Shown here: positions 1 to 9,550 of the stretch, in pieces
How the letters are laid out: the number at the start of each line of letters is the position of its first letter
Position numbering within the stretch: position 1 is the first letter of the stretch
Source: Trichoplax sp. H2
Lineage: Eukaryota > Placozoa > Uniplacotomia > Trichoplacea
Assembly: GCA_003344405.1 (NCBI GenBank)
Contig: NOWV01000343.1
Location: forward strand, 1 to 43,756
Reading direction: 5' to 3'
Length of the DNA: 43,756 nucleotides
Program-made: the position numbers and the translations under genes
Notes under the pieces: model-generated
The model's input: only the letters and a program-made list of their open reading frames with translations
The model's database searches: none
What the model was told of the DNA's origin: nothing

Positions 1-269
1 TTAAGAAAACAAAAATCATTCAAAGTTCAGACACAATTTACCCTACGATTCCCTTACAAAACACTATAAAAGTAACAAGCTAACTATAAAAATACATCAA
101 ACTTCATTTCTAACATAATTTCTATCATTAATACACTATAAAAGTCTAAAAATCAACCTTTAAACATCAAGATTTAGTCATAAAAACAACATTCTAACTA
201 CCTAACAATCAACACAACCTTCTGCCAATTTCCATCTTATTTTCTATTTTCCTCACTAAATCTCCTAAT
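1..269. other. Non-coding left edge, G-poor
   Basis: No gene is seen. The + strand is visibly poor in G and rich in A, C and T here, a skew also seen around 25970-26330. It lies just outside the duplicated segment A, whose similarity to 30122 onward begins near position 270. Confidence 0.4.
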
Positions 270-2052
270 GTGACTATATTTAAGTAATTACTGAAAATAG
301 TCTTTGTGAACCTTATTAAAATTTAATTTGCACGGGCCGATTAAAGTTAATTTCGATCTTTTTATTTAACAAATTGAGGTCTACGTGCACGACGACAATT
401 ATTTAAATTATTCCATTTTTTTAATAATCAAGCTAGAGTGTAACGTTGTAGTATCTGCTACTGTTCTAATAAGTTATGGCTCCAAATATCACAAGCACTT
501 CTTCAGATCAACGAATTGCCTACTTAACTTTGACCTCTATTTCACTTCTTGGTATATTTTGCAATTGTATGTTGTTAACCCTTATTCTTAAGTAAAAGAA
601 ATTAAAAGATCCATCATATGGATTCATCAGCAACTTAGTCGTATCAGATCTTATAACTTCAATACAAATATTTATCCCCTTCTTCGTTTCCGCTATTAGC
701 CCTGAGATTTTTTACCTTTACGGCACTAATTTAAGTAAAATTTTATATTTTATATATAATGTTTCTTAAACTATATCAGCCTTCAGCGTATCTCTACTTA
801 GCATAATGCGATATCAAACAGTATCCAATTCCCTTAGTTTTAAACAAAAATCACCCATTTGCAAGTACTTACTCTCAATTATTCTCTCCGTTTGGTTGAT
901 TAGCATTCTATTTGCAGTTCCTACCTATCTTATAACGGATTACACGAGATTTGCAGATACTTGTGAACCATCATATCGATATGGGCACATCTTCAATATC
1001 GTTTATGTTATTATTTAAACAGCTTTGTGTTATATTGTTCCTTTAGTAATTATGATGGCATGCTGCTTTATAGTCGCAATGAAGCTATATTCTCAAGTTA
1101 CTGCCAACTCTTACTGCCAAAACAATACAACCCTAAAAAGGCGATCCAGATATATTATTAAGGGGCTTGTTTTAGCAATATCGCTGTATATGCTAGCACC
1201 GTGGCCAACATTAGCAAGTGTTACCGCTTTAGCTATATCTCACTAAACCCTAACTGATATTTATAAAGATAAGGAAAATTTGTACTATATGTTTCAATAC
1301 TCATTTATAATTAGTTATTTAACCTGTCTAATTAACCAATTAATTTTTTAGTTCTTGATAAAAGCATTCAATCTAATATACGCGTGTACTTCAGTCGCAA
1401 ATTCTGGTGCTCATTAATGAATAATTGAATATTACTTATTGGGGTACACTGCAGGGTCAGTGTTACTTAAGGTACTCAAACGGTTGACATAAATGCTCCG
1501 TTTAAGTTACAGTATCACGTTTATTTCATGTAGTACAGTATAAAATTCTGTTTGTCTTGTAGTAATTTTAAAGTTATTAAATTTAATGGCCGGCTTTTTC
1601 TTACATTTGGACAGTAGATCAAATTTCGCTTTTATATTACTATAAAACTAGGAGAAGAAAGTTTCTAGGAGCTCCGGATGGTATATCTCACGACCTTGTC
1701 CGAAAATCTATTTCTACTATTGTGCCAGCGGAGATTATTAACTCTTTGGTGTTTACTACTGTAGATCTCATGCTATAAAAGTATGTTAGTTTGAACAGTA
1801 TTGACTCTTTATTCTTGTTTTGGGTGTGATAATGCAACCATCATTATTGCGTTTCGAATTAATCAGTAATTGCAGCACCTTATAACTTTTGTTGATCACC
1901 TAATACGAGTTAATAAATAGTCCTAAGGCTCAGTTTTTGAATTCTGCTAGTGAAAGTATTTACATTAACATGTCTGTATACTAAAATATTTTTCTAAGGA
2001 AAGTGCGCCGGATATTGTCTTTAATCGAAACTTACTCGTTGGTACCTATTAG
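270..2052 (+). repeat. Segmental duplicate A (partner of 30122-31890)
   Basis: This segment aligns by eye with 30122-31890: upstream flank, the whole subfamily I receptor unit, and about 620 bp of downstream flank. Both copies share 'gaaccttatta' about 160 bp before the gene and 'ttggtacctattagcgga' at the downstream end. After that they diverge abruptly. The receptor is decayed in this copy and intact in the partner. Together with segment B it forms a block duplicated at the other end of the window. Confidence 0.85.
476..1428 (+). pseudogene. Class A GPCR pseudogene, subfamily I
   Basis: This is a decayed copy of the intact receptor at 30326-31279 and follows it base for base through all seven membrane segments. 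The start ATG and the N-glycosylated N-terminus (N-I-T) remain. Damage relative to the intact copy: TTA to TAA at 593-595 after TM1; a TAA near 770 in TM3; a TAA near 1017 in TM5; CAA to TAA near 1246 before TM7; and a one-base deletion with an in-frame TAG in the TM7 NPxxF region near 1350. The conserved TM3 cysteine (C3.25) has become Ser and the TM7 Pro has become Gln. A receptor cannot be made. Two inner stretches stay open but are fragments. It is non-functional as read; only sequencing error at many sites would change that. Confidence 0.92.
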
Positions 2053-2640
2053 CGGATTGAATAATATTAAATTGTACGGTCGTTCGTTATGTAGATAAAT
2101 CTCAATAAGATTTTGTAGGGTGGAACTAGTAAAAGCGTTTCAAAAGTGACTAGTCGCTTAGAAAGCTATAGTTATTAGACAATCATAATGAATTTTACCT
2201 ATTCTAATAGCATACCTGAAGATTACAACGGAATCTTGATGAAGAATATTTAGTTTTTACCATGTCTTTACTTTCAATATCAAATTTCAGTAGTGTAGTT
2301 ATGAATTCTTATTCAGCAAGTCTAGGCAATTACAGTAATTTATGACATTGTATTCTAATTCATATGACTTTCAAGTTTGTTAAATAAAGAAAATGGTCAA
2401 GTATTGCAATCTTCTGTATATGAACACTGAATCATCCTAAATAATTTTTCCTGGATAACGATAAATAGTAGCAAACCAAAAGAATTGGATTTCTGAAAAT
2501 TCTCGTACAAGATATTACAACGTAGTACGACAACAGTACGATACCAAATTCTATACATTGTATATTCTCTTATTTTAGCAGAGTAACAAATTTAAATACA
2601 AGAATTTCGCATTCAAATCGGTTTTATAAAAGTATTTTAC
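1429..2640. other. Spacer between first receptor pair
   Basis: Positions 1429-2052 are the downstream flank of segment A, shared with 31280-31890. Positions 2053-2640 are AT-rich sequence private to this copy; I see no gene, tRNA or repeat in it. The equivalent interval in the second block is about 3.4 kb, so either DNA was lost here or gained there. Confidence 0.5.
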
Positions 2641-3177
2641 AAAATAATTGTCTTTGTCTATATAGAATATATAAAAACGACTTTTATTACAAAGCTTAAT
2701 GATAGTAGAGCAATAATTAATCAATTAGTGACATGAATCTAGATTATAGTATCTTGAGCTAAAAGAAGTAAAGTCTAGTGTAGTCCAAGCTCATCTTTGC
2801 AGTTCTTAAATTCATTTCATTTAATCTATTTACTCTACTGCCTACAGTCAGACTTGCATTATCAAATAGAGGACTGCTTAAATATCATAACTCTAATGTT
2901 AATATGCAACACTGTATGGTGCTGGGCATCTGCATGGTTACAGTACATCAAGTTGCATAGATTTATCTACCATATTTAGCAAGCTTGCTAATAGACATTA
3001 GTAATCAACAATTTCTAATATTATAACTAACGATCATTTAATATTACATCATAATAATTATCTATTTTTAGAAGCTTAGCTACGCGTATATCAAATTTAT
3101 CTATCAATACAATCAAATACGGGGTGTGTCCCTGCAATTGGCTTTTAAACAATAACTATAATGAGGATATGTACTGA

Positions 3178-3318
3178 GTAATTTTGATAGCTACAGGATT
3201 TGATAAAAGTCACTTAAATATTTTAGATATTACAGATGTTAAAGAAAAGCAAATTGACGATTTAAAGACAATACTGAAAGGTAATTGTCATTACTTAAAT
3301 AAAAATAGCTCTAATTAA
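3178..3318 (+). other. Conserved 47-codon open block upstream of receptor
   Basis: A stop-free stretch of 47 codons contains peptide pieces such as 'LNILDITDVKEKQIDDLKT'. Its partner at 35800-35919 is almost identical at nucleotide level across about 85 bp, more so than the surrounding flank. It could be a relic exon, a 5' leader exon ('aaag|gtaatt' resembles a splice donor near 3280), or a regulatory block. Joining that donor to the 'ctag|cagc' acceptor-like site before the receptor ATG does not give an in-frame fusion. I do not recognise the peptide. Confidence 0.35.
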
Positions 3319-3391
3319 ACTGTTTTGATGTAATCAATCGCTACATAATTGAACTGCATCTTTTACCAAGTCACTTCTACAATCTAGCAGC

Positions 3392-4339
3392 ATGGACATG
3401 AATAATGATACTGATATTATTAATATGAATATCCCGATGCAGTCGATTTCTATTCTAGGTATAGTTGGTAATTTGGCTCTACTAAGTATTATTATTTTCT
3501 CCAAAAGATTAAAAGATCCATCGTATATTTTTGTCCTTAATATTTCCGTCTCGGATCTTATCACCGCAATTCAAGTGTTGATAGTATTCTCATTTTCTAA
3601 TGGGAAGTCTCTACAGATCCTAAATGCTGGTAAAATCATTTGTAAAGTATGTTGCACTATTTTTGGTATATCCTATTTTGCTTCAACACTAAGTTTAACG
3701 TTAATAAGCTTATATAGATTAAAAATTGTTAGTGATCCTCATCGATTCAAGCATACGTCGACGATTTATAAGCATAGCGGTAAATTTGCTATAACAGTAT
3801 GGATTGTGGGTTTATTGCTTGTATTTCCCATTTCGTTAGTTCTGCACTTCTCACCAATTAATGACAACTGTGACATATATTATCCGTATGGAAATATTTT
3901 CAATAGTATTTTCTTTACAAGTACATTCGTAACTGGTACTATTATCCCAGGAATAATTATGATTGTAAATTACACTCGAATAGCGTTGATAATAAGAGCT
4001 CGAACTTTTCCGCTAATAAACAATACCGAACTAAGTAAAGCATCATGGAAACGTTCTAAAAGTATTTTTAAAGTTCTAGCTGCAGCTACGGCTTTATATA
4101 TGTTACTTTCATGGCCATTTTTTACATCTTTAATGATATTATCTTTCGCTAACGAAACTCAAGCTAATCTAGTTGAACGTAATCCTGATTTAGGGTATGT
4201 TGTTGCATCTACTTTCATAGCTTCGAACACAGTATATGTTATTAATCCATTCCTGTTCTTGATATTTGATACAAATGTCAGATCTAGTATTTACAATGTT
4301 TGGGTGCAATGTCAGCGTAAATTTACAAATCAAGGCTGA
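3392..4339 (+). CDS. Class A orphan GPCR, subfamily II (copy B)
   Basis: This is an intact single-exon receptor of 315 aa. It should sit in the plasma membrane and signal through heterotrimeric G proteins; the ligand is unknown. Seven hydrophobic segments lie near residues 15-38, 45-68, 84-108, 130-151, 172-200, 224-251 and 270-292. Landmarks: GN in TM1, SD in TM2 (D55), C84 paired with C160 in ECL2, W137 in TM4, P186 in TM5, SWP in TM6, NPFLF in TM7, then a short helix 8 and tail. The DRY position reads Y-R-L. An N-glycosylation site (NDT) precedes TM1. The duplicate at 36020 lacks the first ATG, so Met3 (3398) is probably the ancestral start. The stop is doubled (TGA TAA), and AATAAA follows at 4353-4358. 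It is close to 89 percent identical to the 36020 protein. GPCR identity is secure; ligand class is not inferable. Confidence 0.95.
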   Translation: MDMNNDTDIINMNIPMQSISILGIVGNLALLSIIIFSKRLKDPSYIFVLNISVSDLITAIQVLIVFSFSNGKSLQILNAGKIICKVCCTIFGISYFASTLSLTLISLYRLKIVSDPHRFKHTSTIYKHSGKFAITVWIVGLLLVFPISLVLHFSPINDNCDIYYPYGNIFNSIFFTSTFVTGTIIPGIIMIVNYTRIALIIRARTFPLINNTELSKASWKRSKSIFKVLAAATALYMLLSWPFFTSLMILSFANETQANLVERNPDLGYVVASTFIASNTVYVINPFLFLIFDTNVRSSIYNVWVQCQRKFTNQG

Positions 4340-4382
4340 TAAGATTATCAGAAATAAAGATAATATGATGTGTAATATTATC
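4336..4382 (+). terminator. 3' end region: two hairpins and AATAAA
   Basis: A perfect 7-bp stem (4336-4342 with 4345-4351) contains the stop codon. AATAAA, a polyadenylation signal, lies at 4353-4358. A second 8-bp stem follows (4359-4366 with 4375-4382). In the duplicate at 36961 onward the first stem is kept, the second is broken by a mismatch, and the signal reads GATAAA. Use as a poly(A) site is inferred from position only. Confidence 0.35.
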
Positions 4383-5196
4383 ATGAGATTTAAAATTTGG
4401 GAAATAGACTTTCTTTAAGCTTTGTGATAAATTTCTTATTCGAGGAAATGAATGTGAATTTGTACTTGTTAAATACATAAAACGAATATACATAAATATT
4501 GTTAATTTTAAAATAGCCTAAACTTGTTTGATCTTATTGACATATATTAGCTTAAAGACTTTGATTTCATTTCTAGTATTCTTGCATAAGCATGTTTAAA
4601 ATTTAGAGATAGTTTACGTTAACGAACTGCGAAATTTAGAGAATACAATATCTGAACGTAAAGTTTAATTAATCCACAGAATAAATTTATACCTGGTACT
4701 TATAAAAATCAGTGGTTACTTACTGTACACGGTACAGTGTACAGGATAAATTAATAGTACAAACAGACCGATATGATTGCCTAGCTCTAGGAAATAGAAT
4801 CAGAAAATAAAGAAATCTGATGGAATAGACCTTTAATTCATTTTCTTTGCATTCAAAATTGCTAAAAGAACGTGACGTAGGCGCTGCTTAGCTCAAGCAT
4901 GCTGTATTAATTATAGATTATTGCAGCACATAATTTAAATTAAGTTAGAAAAAATTTCTTTCGGTTTCACAAAATTATTTCTTACTGATTAAAAATTATA
5001 GATCTATAACTCAAAATTAGCAAAGTCAGGCATCAGTTACTGTATAGTCTCTAACGTATATAAATATGAATTACGTAATTACTACAGTAATTAGAAGATT
5101 GCCTAAATCATTAAGTTCTAAAAATAAGTTACGTTAAGTTAAAATAGCATATGAATTGACTGCTATTCCGTAATATTATGACCTCATTAGAAATTT
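4340..5196. other. 3' flank of receptor within segment B
   Basis: No gene is seen. The whole stretch aligns with 36962-37817. A small inverted repeat (ctgtacac at 4723-4730, gtgtacag at 4737-4744) is degraded in the partner copy, so it is probably not conserved function. Confidence 0.45.
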
Positions 5197-5540
5197 CTTT
5201 TCTATCAGATCTTCAGTGCGAGGCAATGATCTAATTCTGTAATGGTGTTAAGTTTTCTGTAGTCGCGTCATATCCGTATTTAACTATCCGGCTTATGAAC
5301 TAGCACCATGGGCTTTGCGATGCAATCAGGATTCCAGCATTAAATAATGTATTTATTTCTTGCTGTAATTTATTTCGCTTCGAGTAAGGTACTCGATAGA
5401 AGTTACAACGAATAGGTCTAGCGTTCCCAGTATTAATTGAATGATAAAAATTTTTCGACTGCCCTAGCTTGTCCATATACACCTTACAACAGGCGTATAA
5501 TAATTGCTTCAATTCCTCTTTTTGAGAATCTTAAGGGTCC
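5197..5540 (-). pseudogene. Degenerate gypsy-type reverse transcriptase, N-terminal part
   Basis: RT copies element RNA into cDNA. Reading down from 5540 on the minus strand, 'LKQLLYACC', then 'HSINTGNARPIRC' and 'GILIASQSPW' match the conserved start of Ty3/gypsy RT (H-I-TG-A-PIR, then GII-PS-SPW). A one-base frame change follows at about 5300. After it 'VLVHKP', 'DYRKLNTIT' and 'DLIEKKF' continue the expected order (VLV-K-DG, DYRKLN, DLL). Stops occur in both parts. The sequence ends at about 5197, before the catalytic YxDD box, and meets the right edge of segment B. It is clearly a truncated relic. Confidence 0.85.
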
Positions 5541-5800
5541 TGTCACAAATCCCACTTGTGATTTGGTTAGGTCAGGTGCTATAGTAATTGTGTATGTCTT
5601 CCACTAACTTGGAAGACTTCTTCTAAGGGAACACTCTTTCCTCACAGTCACACAACTACTCAGGTTTCCTTCAGACCTCTAGCACTTTTTATTCACCAGT
5701 CATTACTAGTGCCCCATGGTTGTCTACCAAAATGGTAAACAACCGGGTTAATTAATTGTTATTACCTAATTTATAATTTACGGATCTACACTTCGTAACA
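5541..5800. mobile_element. Solo LTR, 260 bp, with 5-bp target duplication
   Basis: The ends are TGTCAC...GTAACA, so TG/CA termini with a matching short inverted repeat. It is flanked by GGTCC at 5536-5540 and 5801-5805, the 5-bp duplication expected of Ty3/gypsy-type integration. It has no internal coding. Two hairpins lie inside: 5596-5617 (8-bp perfect stem) and 5718-5744 (12-bp stem, one mismatch). It inserted between the integrase and RT parts of the older pol remnant, so it is the younger event. Transcriptional orientation is not determined. Confidence 0.82.
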
Positions 5801-6663
5801 GGTCCTTATAACAATTAATACCTTTTCCTTTATTGCTGCTCTCCTCGCCACTCATTGCTAATGCTAATTCTTCATCAATTGAAATAGTTGATATTTGTAT
5901 CCTCTCGCTTTCTTCCTTGCATAATTTAAGACAAATTATGTGAAAAAATTCTTTTTATTTCTTTCCTTGAATCTAACATAATTTCGTAGTTTACTACGCA
6001 TACTTGACGTAATATTAGGTACGGCCCAGTTCACGTCATTTTTAGCTTGTCTTGTCTGACAACTTAAAATATCAACACCTTATCTCCAGGGTTAAAAGGC
6101 CTTTTTCGCCTATCCTTGTTATATCTAGCAGTCATTTTCTCTCGATAGGTTCCTAAATTACTTCATAATTCTTCGAGTATTTTTGGTAATTCCTCACAGA
6201 GCTTCAATATGTGGCTCGGTAAAGTCTTAGCTTCGCTTTTTTGGCCTGCCCACTTTTTGAATAAATAGCTAGACGACCTCTCACCTTCCACCAATAAATA
6301 AGCTCGAAGGTGAGAAGCCTGTCACCTCTAGAGGAGCTTCGCTCACAGCGAATAATAAATAAGGGAGTCCCAGTTGGTGCGTGATTCATTACTAAATTTC
6401 TTTATAATCTGCTGTAGAGTGCGTTTGAATCGCTCTACCATCCCATTAGTTTGTGGATGATAGGCGGATGTTGCAATTCCTTTTATGTGTAATGTATCGT
6501 ATATTTCATCCAGTATTGCTGACATAACATCTGTACCTCTATCGGCAAGTATTTAGCAGGGTATTCCTATCCTCTCGAATGTTTTAAATTACCTTTCTAC
6601 TACATCTGATATTTTATATTTTGCAACCAATTTCGACAGTTTAAATATCATTGGCCCACCTGA
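5801..6663 (-). pseudogene. Degenerate retroelement integrase (core and C-terminal domain)
   Basis: The integrase inserts retroelement cDNA into the genome. From 6663 downward on the minus strand I read: an N-terminal core part with 'SKLVAKYKISDVVER'; 'ADRGTD' near 6545, the second catalytic Asp block; 'TSAYHPQTNGMVERF' near 6475, which holds the YHPQTNG-ER block with the catalytic Glu; then 'TGTPLFI' as the usual TG.sPf motif. 'FNPGDKVLIF' (6095-6066) and 'GPYLIL' (near 6028) are the GD-VL and GPY/F features of the C-terminal domain, with a tail running to about 5801. Two TAA codons fall near 6550 and 6585, with others and frame changes downstream. The zinc-binding HHCC region is missing. 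Family assignment is firm; activity is excluded. Confidence 0.85.
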
Positions 6664-6880
6664 GAATACAATTGTTAGTCTTCACAGATAGTAGAGCAAA
6701 TATCCGTAGAATTAATAGATAATTAAAATTATTATGCTCTGAAATTCAATATACTATTAATTGGAAATTAGTGTATTTTGTTCATATTTGTTAAATATTT
6801 GAAAGCATATTCAGCAAGTTACGGATCAGTTACTACAATAATTTTTAATGGTACTTTTAAGATTAATTGTAACATATATA

Positions 6881-7033
6881 TGTTACGGCCAAAATCCGAT
6901 ATTCTATATACATGCAATGATTTCTATTCTTCTAATCTGTATTATGTTTAATGTAAAGAATAATGGTGTACATGAATAAAGAATATCGATATTAGGACCG
7001 AAATATATAGTCTTTATACACAACGGCGTAACA
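6881..7033. repeat. MITE-like 153-bp unit with terminal inverted repeats
   Basis: It starts TGTTACGGCC and ends GGCGTAACA, giving near-perfect 9-10 bp inverted ends. Internal partial inverted repeats occur ('gatattc' against 'gaatatc', and 'aggaccg'). No clear target duplication flanks it, so it could equally be an LTR fragment or chance structure. Confidence 0.35.
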
Positions 7034-9024
7034 TTAAAGCGTATAGATGTCGGTCCTTCGTGCTGTGATTGAAATTTGTCTACTGGAATTGCTTATAGCG
7101 TGTGTAGTAATATTTAAAATAAATTTTGCTAAATTCTAACGTCAATTCTATACGGTATGAATAAATTCATTGATACTGTATTCGAATTAATACAAAATTG
7201 CAAGCAGAAGTATAAAGGAAATTCTTGACTTAGTATGGTATTGTAGGTTGATCAATCTAAATTCATCAGCAATGTAACTAATGAACGATAAATTATTTAG
7301 AGAATATTTTAGATTTTAAGCTAGATCTAATATTTTGGAATATTGCTAGTAGTCGTATCAGAAACAAATAACGACGGATAAAGAAGTGAAACAATGGTTT
7401 TTATTGCAGCCAGCTTTAGAGGAAATCGCGTAATATTATACAACAGATAAAAGACGTGATCTAGTCGAATAGCAATAGCAAAATGGAATAGATAAAGGTT
7501 ACGAGCTTGTCACGTAACTAGCACAATCAACGAGATAGATGCTTAAGAATTAATTTTATAATGTAGGAAGAACAGCAGGAGAGTAAGATTTATAAACACG
7601 AAAGAATAACAGGAATTGCTTATTTCTATTTTCGTGTATTTCCAAGGTAAAATCGAACTAAAGCATAAATTAAATTTTACTGAATAAATGATTAACTATT
7701 GATCATACGTAATAGAATTATGTTATAGCTTAGTAAAAACTAATTTATATTAAGAATAGACTTTATTGTATATAAAAATGTACATGATACAATAACCTAA
7801 TATTCTTTAATTTTTTAGATTATTTAAAAAGGAAATAACGTAGGTAATATTATAAAGCAAACACCAGAAAATGGGAATCTAGTCGGCAAAGTAGATGTTA
7901 ATTGTAAGTTTATTTGTGGGTAACGTTAATTTCCAGAATTAATTTCATCATTGGATCCCGACGAGTTAACTACTTATATTTAATAACTTGTCATGAATCA
8001 CAATTATGACCATTATTTTTCCATTATAGTTCCAATTCATTTTCATACAAAAATTAAAGCGGTAGTCATTGCATTCGCTATTACGTTGGTAGTAACATTA
8101 TGCCGTAAACATCAGCATAACTGCTTGAGCTTTGGCATCATTTCTACATGGTCTTACTTTAGTGATATATTACATTTATCTTTCAGATATATAACTTATT
8201 TTAGGTTATCAAATCTACATGAAAGCTGAACATGTTCTGGTATATGTTCATTAATTAACAAACTTGTCAATCTTATATAAGCATAAATTTAGAACACTCA
8301 ATAATGCTATGTGATACATATACGTGTCTAAATTAAGTAAGTTATCATTCATCACAGTAGATTCACTACCGTGACATACTGACATGTTTTCTTAGAAGTG
8401 TCTTCAAGTTAACAAAGTTGCCAATCTAGTACAAGCCTAAATTTAGAACCATCAGTGATATTTTAGGCATCATTTCATTTGCTACTCTAGAGTCTACAAT
8501 CAAGCATATCAGTCGAAAAGAAGATTTTAGTTATAATCTGTGAATTTCTTATTCTAATCTTTATGATAACTAGTGCAAACTCCCGTCGCTTTGCTGACGA
8601 TTTACGATAATGTGCTCATTTAACAGATAGTACTACCATTTGTCGTAGACCTGTCATCATAAAATAGTCTGAATATATAAATGAACAATATCAATAAATA
8701 AATCAAGGCAATAATGTATAGCTTGCGATATGTATTCGATAGTTCACATTTTTGGGGAATTTTATAATTGGACTTAGTCACTTAGGCTTCGAAAATTGAA
8801 TTCATTAATGAAATGAAAGATTAATTACCATAAAAATTACTATTCAATCATTTAACAAAAACTTATGCTAGATGCAAATAGTGATAGTATTAAAAGTGCT
8901 GTTACAACTTCCCAATTTTGTAACAAGTACTAGATCTGCGCTCAGCAAGGAGACCCAGTAATTAAGTTGAAGAACTAACTTTGTTGTTAAAATAAAGAGT
9001 TTATATACTTTCTTTATTGTGACC

Positions 9025-9048
9025 TTTGATCTACGTCAGTAGATCAAA
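9025..9048. repeat. Perfect 10-bp-stem hairpin
   Basis: tttgatctac and gtagatcaaa are separated by gtca. No gene is adjacent and no function can be assigned. Confidence 0.4.
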
Positions 9049-9239
9049 AGATCATCACTAACAGAAAGGTTTCCCTAGTTTAGACATTACGAATAGACTA
9101 TCATGTCAAGTATGGCAACATGAGAATACATATATAGATAAACTTAATATAGTACCATAACTACGTCTATATACGCATGACGTGATAATATCGTGATATT
9201 TAACCATAAATAGAAAGAAGGTAACATACTAATTATGTA

Positions 9240-9550
9240 ACTATTACAGAATGTGACAAGTGCCACCTAACTATTCCATCTAATCTAAATCTAATTCTCA
9301 CAGCATAATTGTCTCAAAGTAGATAGAATTTCAAAAAGGCTTTTATTGTAGACTTTTAAAAATACAAGAGCTAAAGTTCATTAGCAAAAACGATTTTATT
9401 TAAAGGATCCTAAGTCCGGAAGAAGCAAAGTATATTACCACCTCCTATTCATAGTTCTTAATTAAATAAACTTAGCTTAATCGATTTACGGTAACAAAGT
9501 TGCCTACAGTAAGACTTGAGTCATCTAATGGAACACTTCTTCTCAAGTAG
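9240..9550 (+). repeat. Diverged repeat E
   Basis: It resembles 33480-33860 and, more weakly, the first 250 bp of segments B and B'. Shared landmarks in order: a 'ctattc.atctaatcta' stretch, 'aaaaggmttttatt', 'agttctta', then 'tttacggyaa.aaa' and 'acttgagt.atc'. Here it sits about 0.85 kb before a receptor unit; in B and B' it sits about 0.75 kb before the gene. It is either an ancestral flank of receptor units or a short interspersed element. Confidence 0.5.

Larger units (their letters stand above)
2641..5196 (+). repeat. Segmental duplicate B (partner of 35258-37817)
   Basis: This segment aligns with 35258-37817 over about 2.55 kb, covering 750 bp of 5' flank, the subfamily II receptor and about 850 bp of 3' flank. 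Flank identity looks near 90 percent by eye. Similarity starts at 'aaaataattg' and ends at 'tgacctcatt.gaaat'. The right boundary coincides with the edge of the pol remnant at 5197. The first 250 bp also belong to the more diverged repeat E, copies of which lie at 9240-9550 and 33480-33860. Confidence 0.88.
5197..6663 (-). mobile_element. Ty3/gypsy-type pol remnant, integrase before RT (Gmr1-like order)
   Basis: Read on the minus strand, integrase core and C-terminal domain sequences (6663 to about 5870) come first. The start of a gypsy-type reverse transcriptase follows (about 5540 to 5197). Stops and at least one frameshift show it is dead. No RNase H, protease, gag or flanking LTR pair is seen, so it is a fragment truncated at both ends. 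A 260-bp solo LTR (5541-5800) interrupts it. Omitting that insert and one target-site copy leaves the integrase tail and RT in the same frame, separated by a single TAA. That argues IN-RT adjacency is original rather than produced by rearrangement. Known Ty3/gypsy elements with this copia-like order are the Gmr1 group; assignment to it rests on domain order and motifs only. Confidence 0.75.
6664..9239. other. Gene-free spacer with small palindromic elements
   Basis: I see no receptor or other gene. Included are a perfect 18-bp palindrome (6869-6886), a MITE-like unit at 6881-7033 and a hairpin at 9025-9048. An open frame of 78 codons at 7993-8229 is what chance gives at this base composition. 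A 24-bp stretch near 7105 ('aatatttaaaataaattt') recurs near 11613. Confidence 0.45.

Noticed and set aside
3334-3564. Antisense open frame over the 5' end of the subfamily II receptor, also seen at 35956-36186
   Set aside because: Its conservation follows from the sense gene on the opposite strand in a recent duplicate.
7993-8229. 78-codon hydrophobic open frame
   Set aside because: Looks like a membrane peptide only because AT-rich DNA encodes Ile/Phe/Tyr; no receptor motif found.
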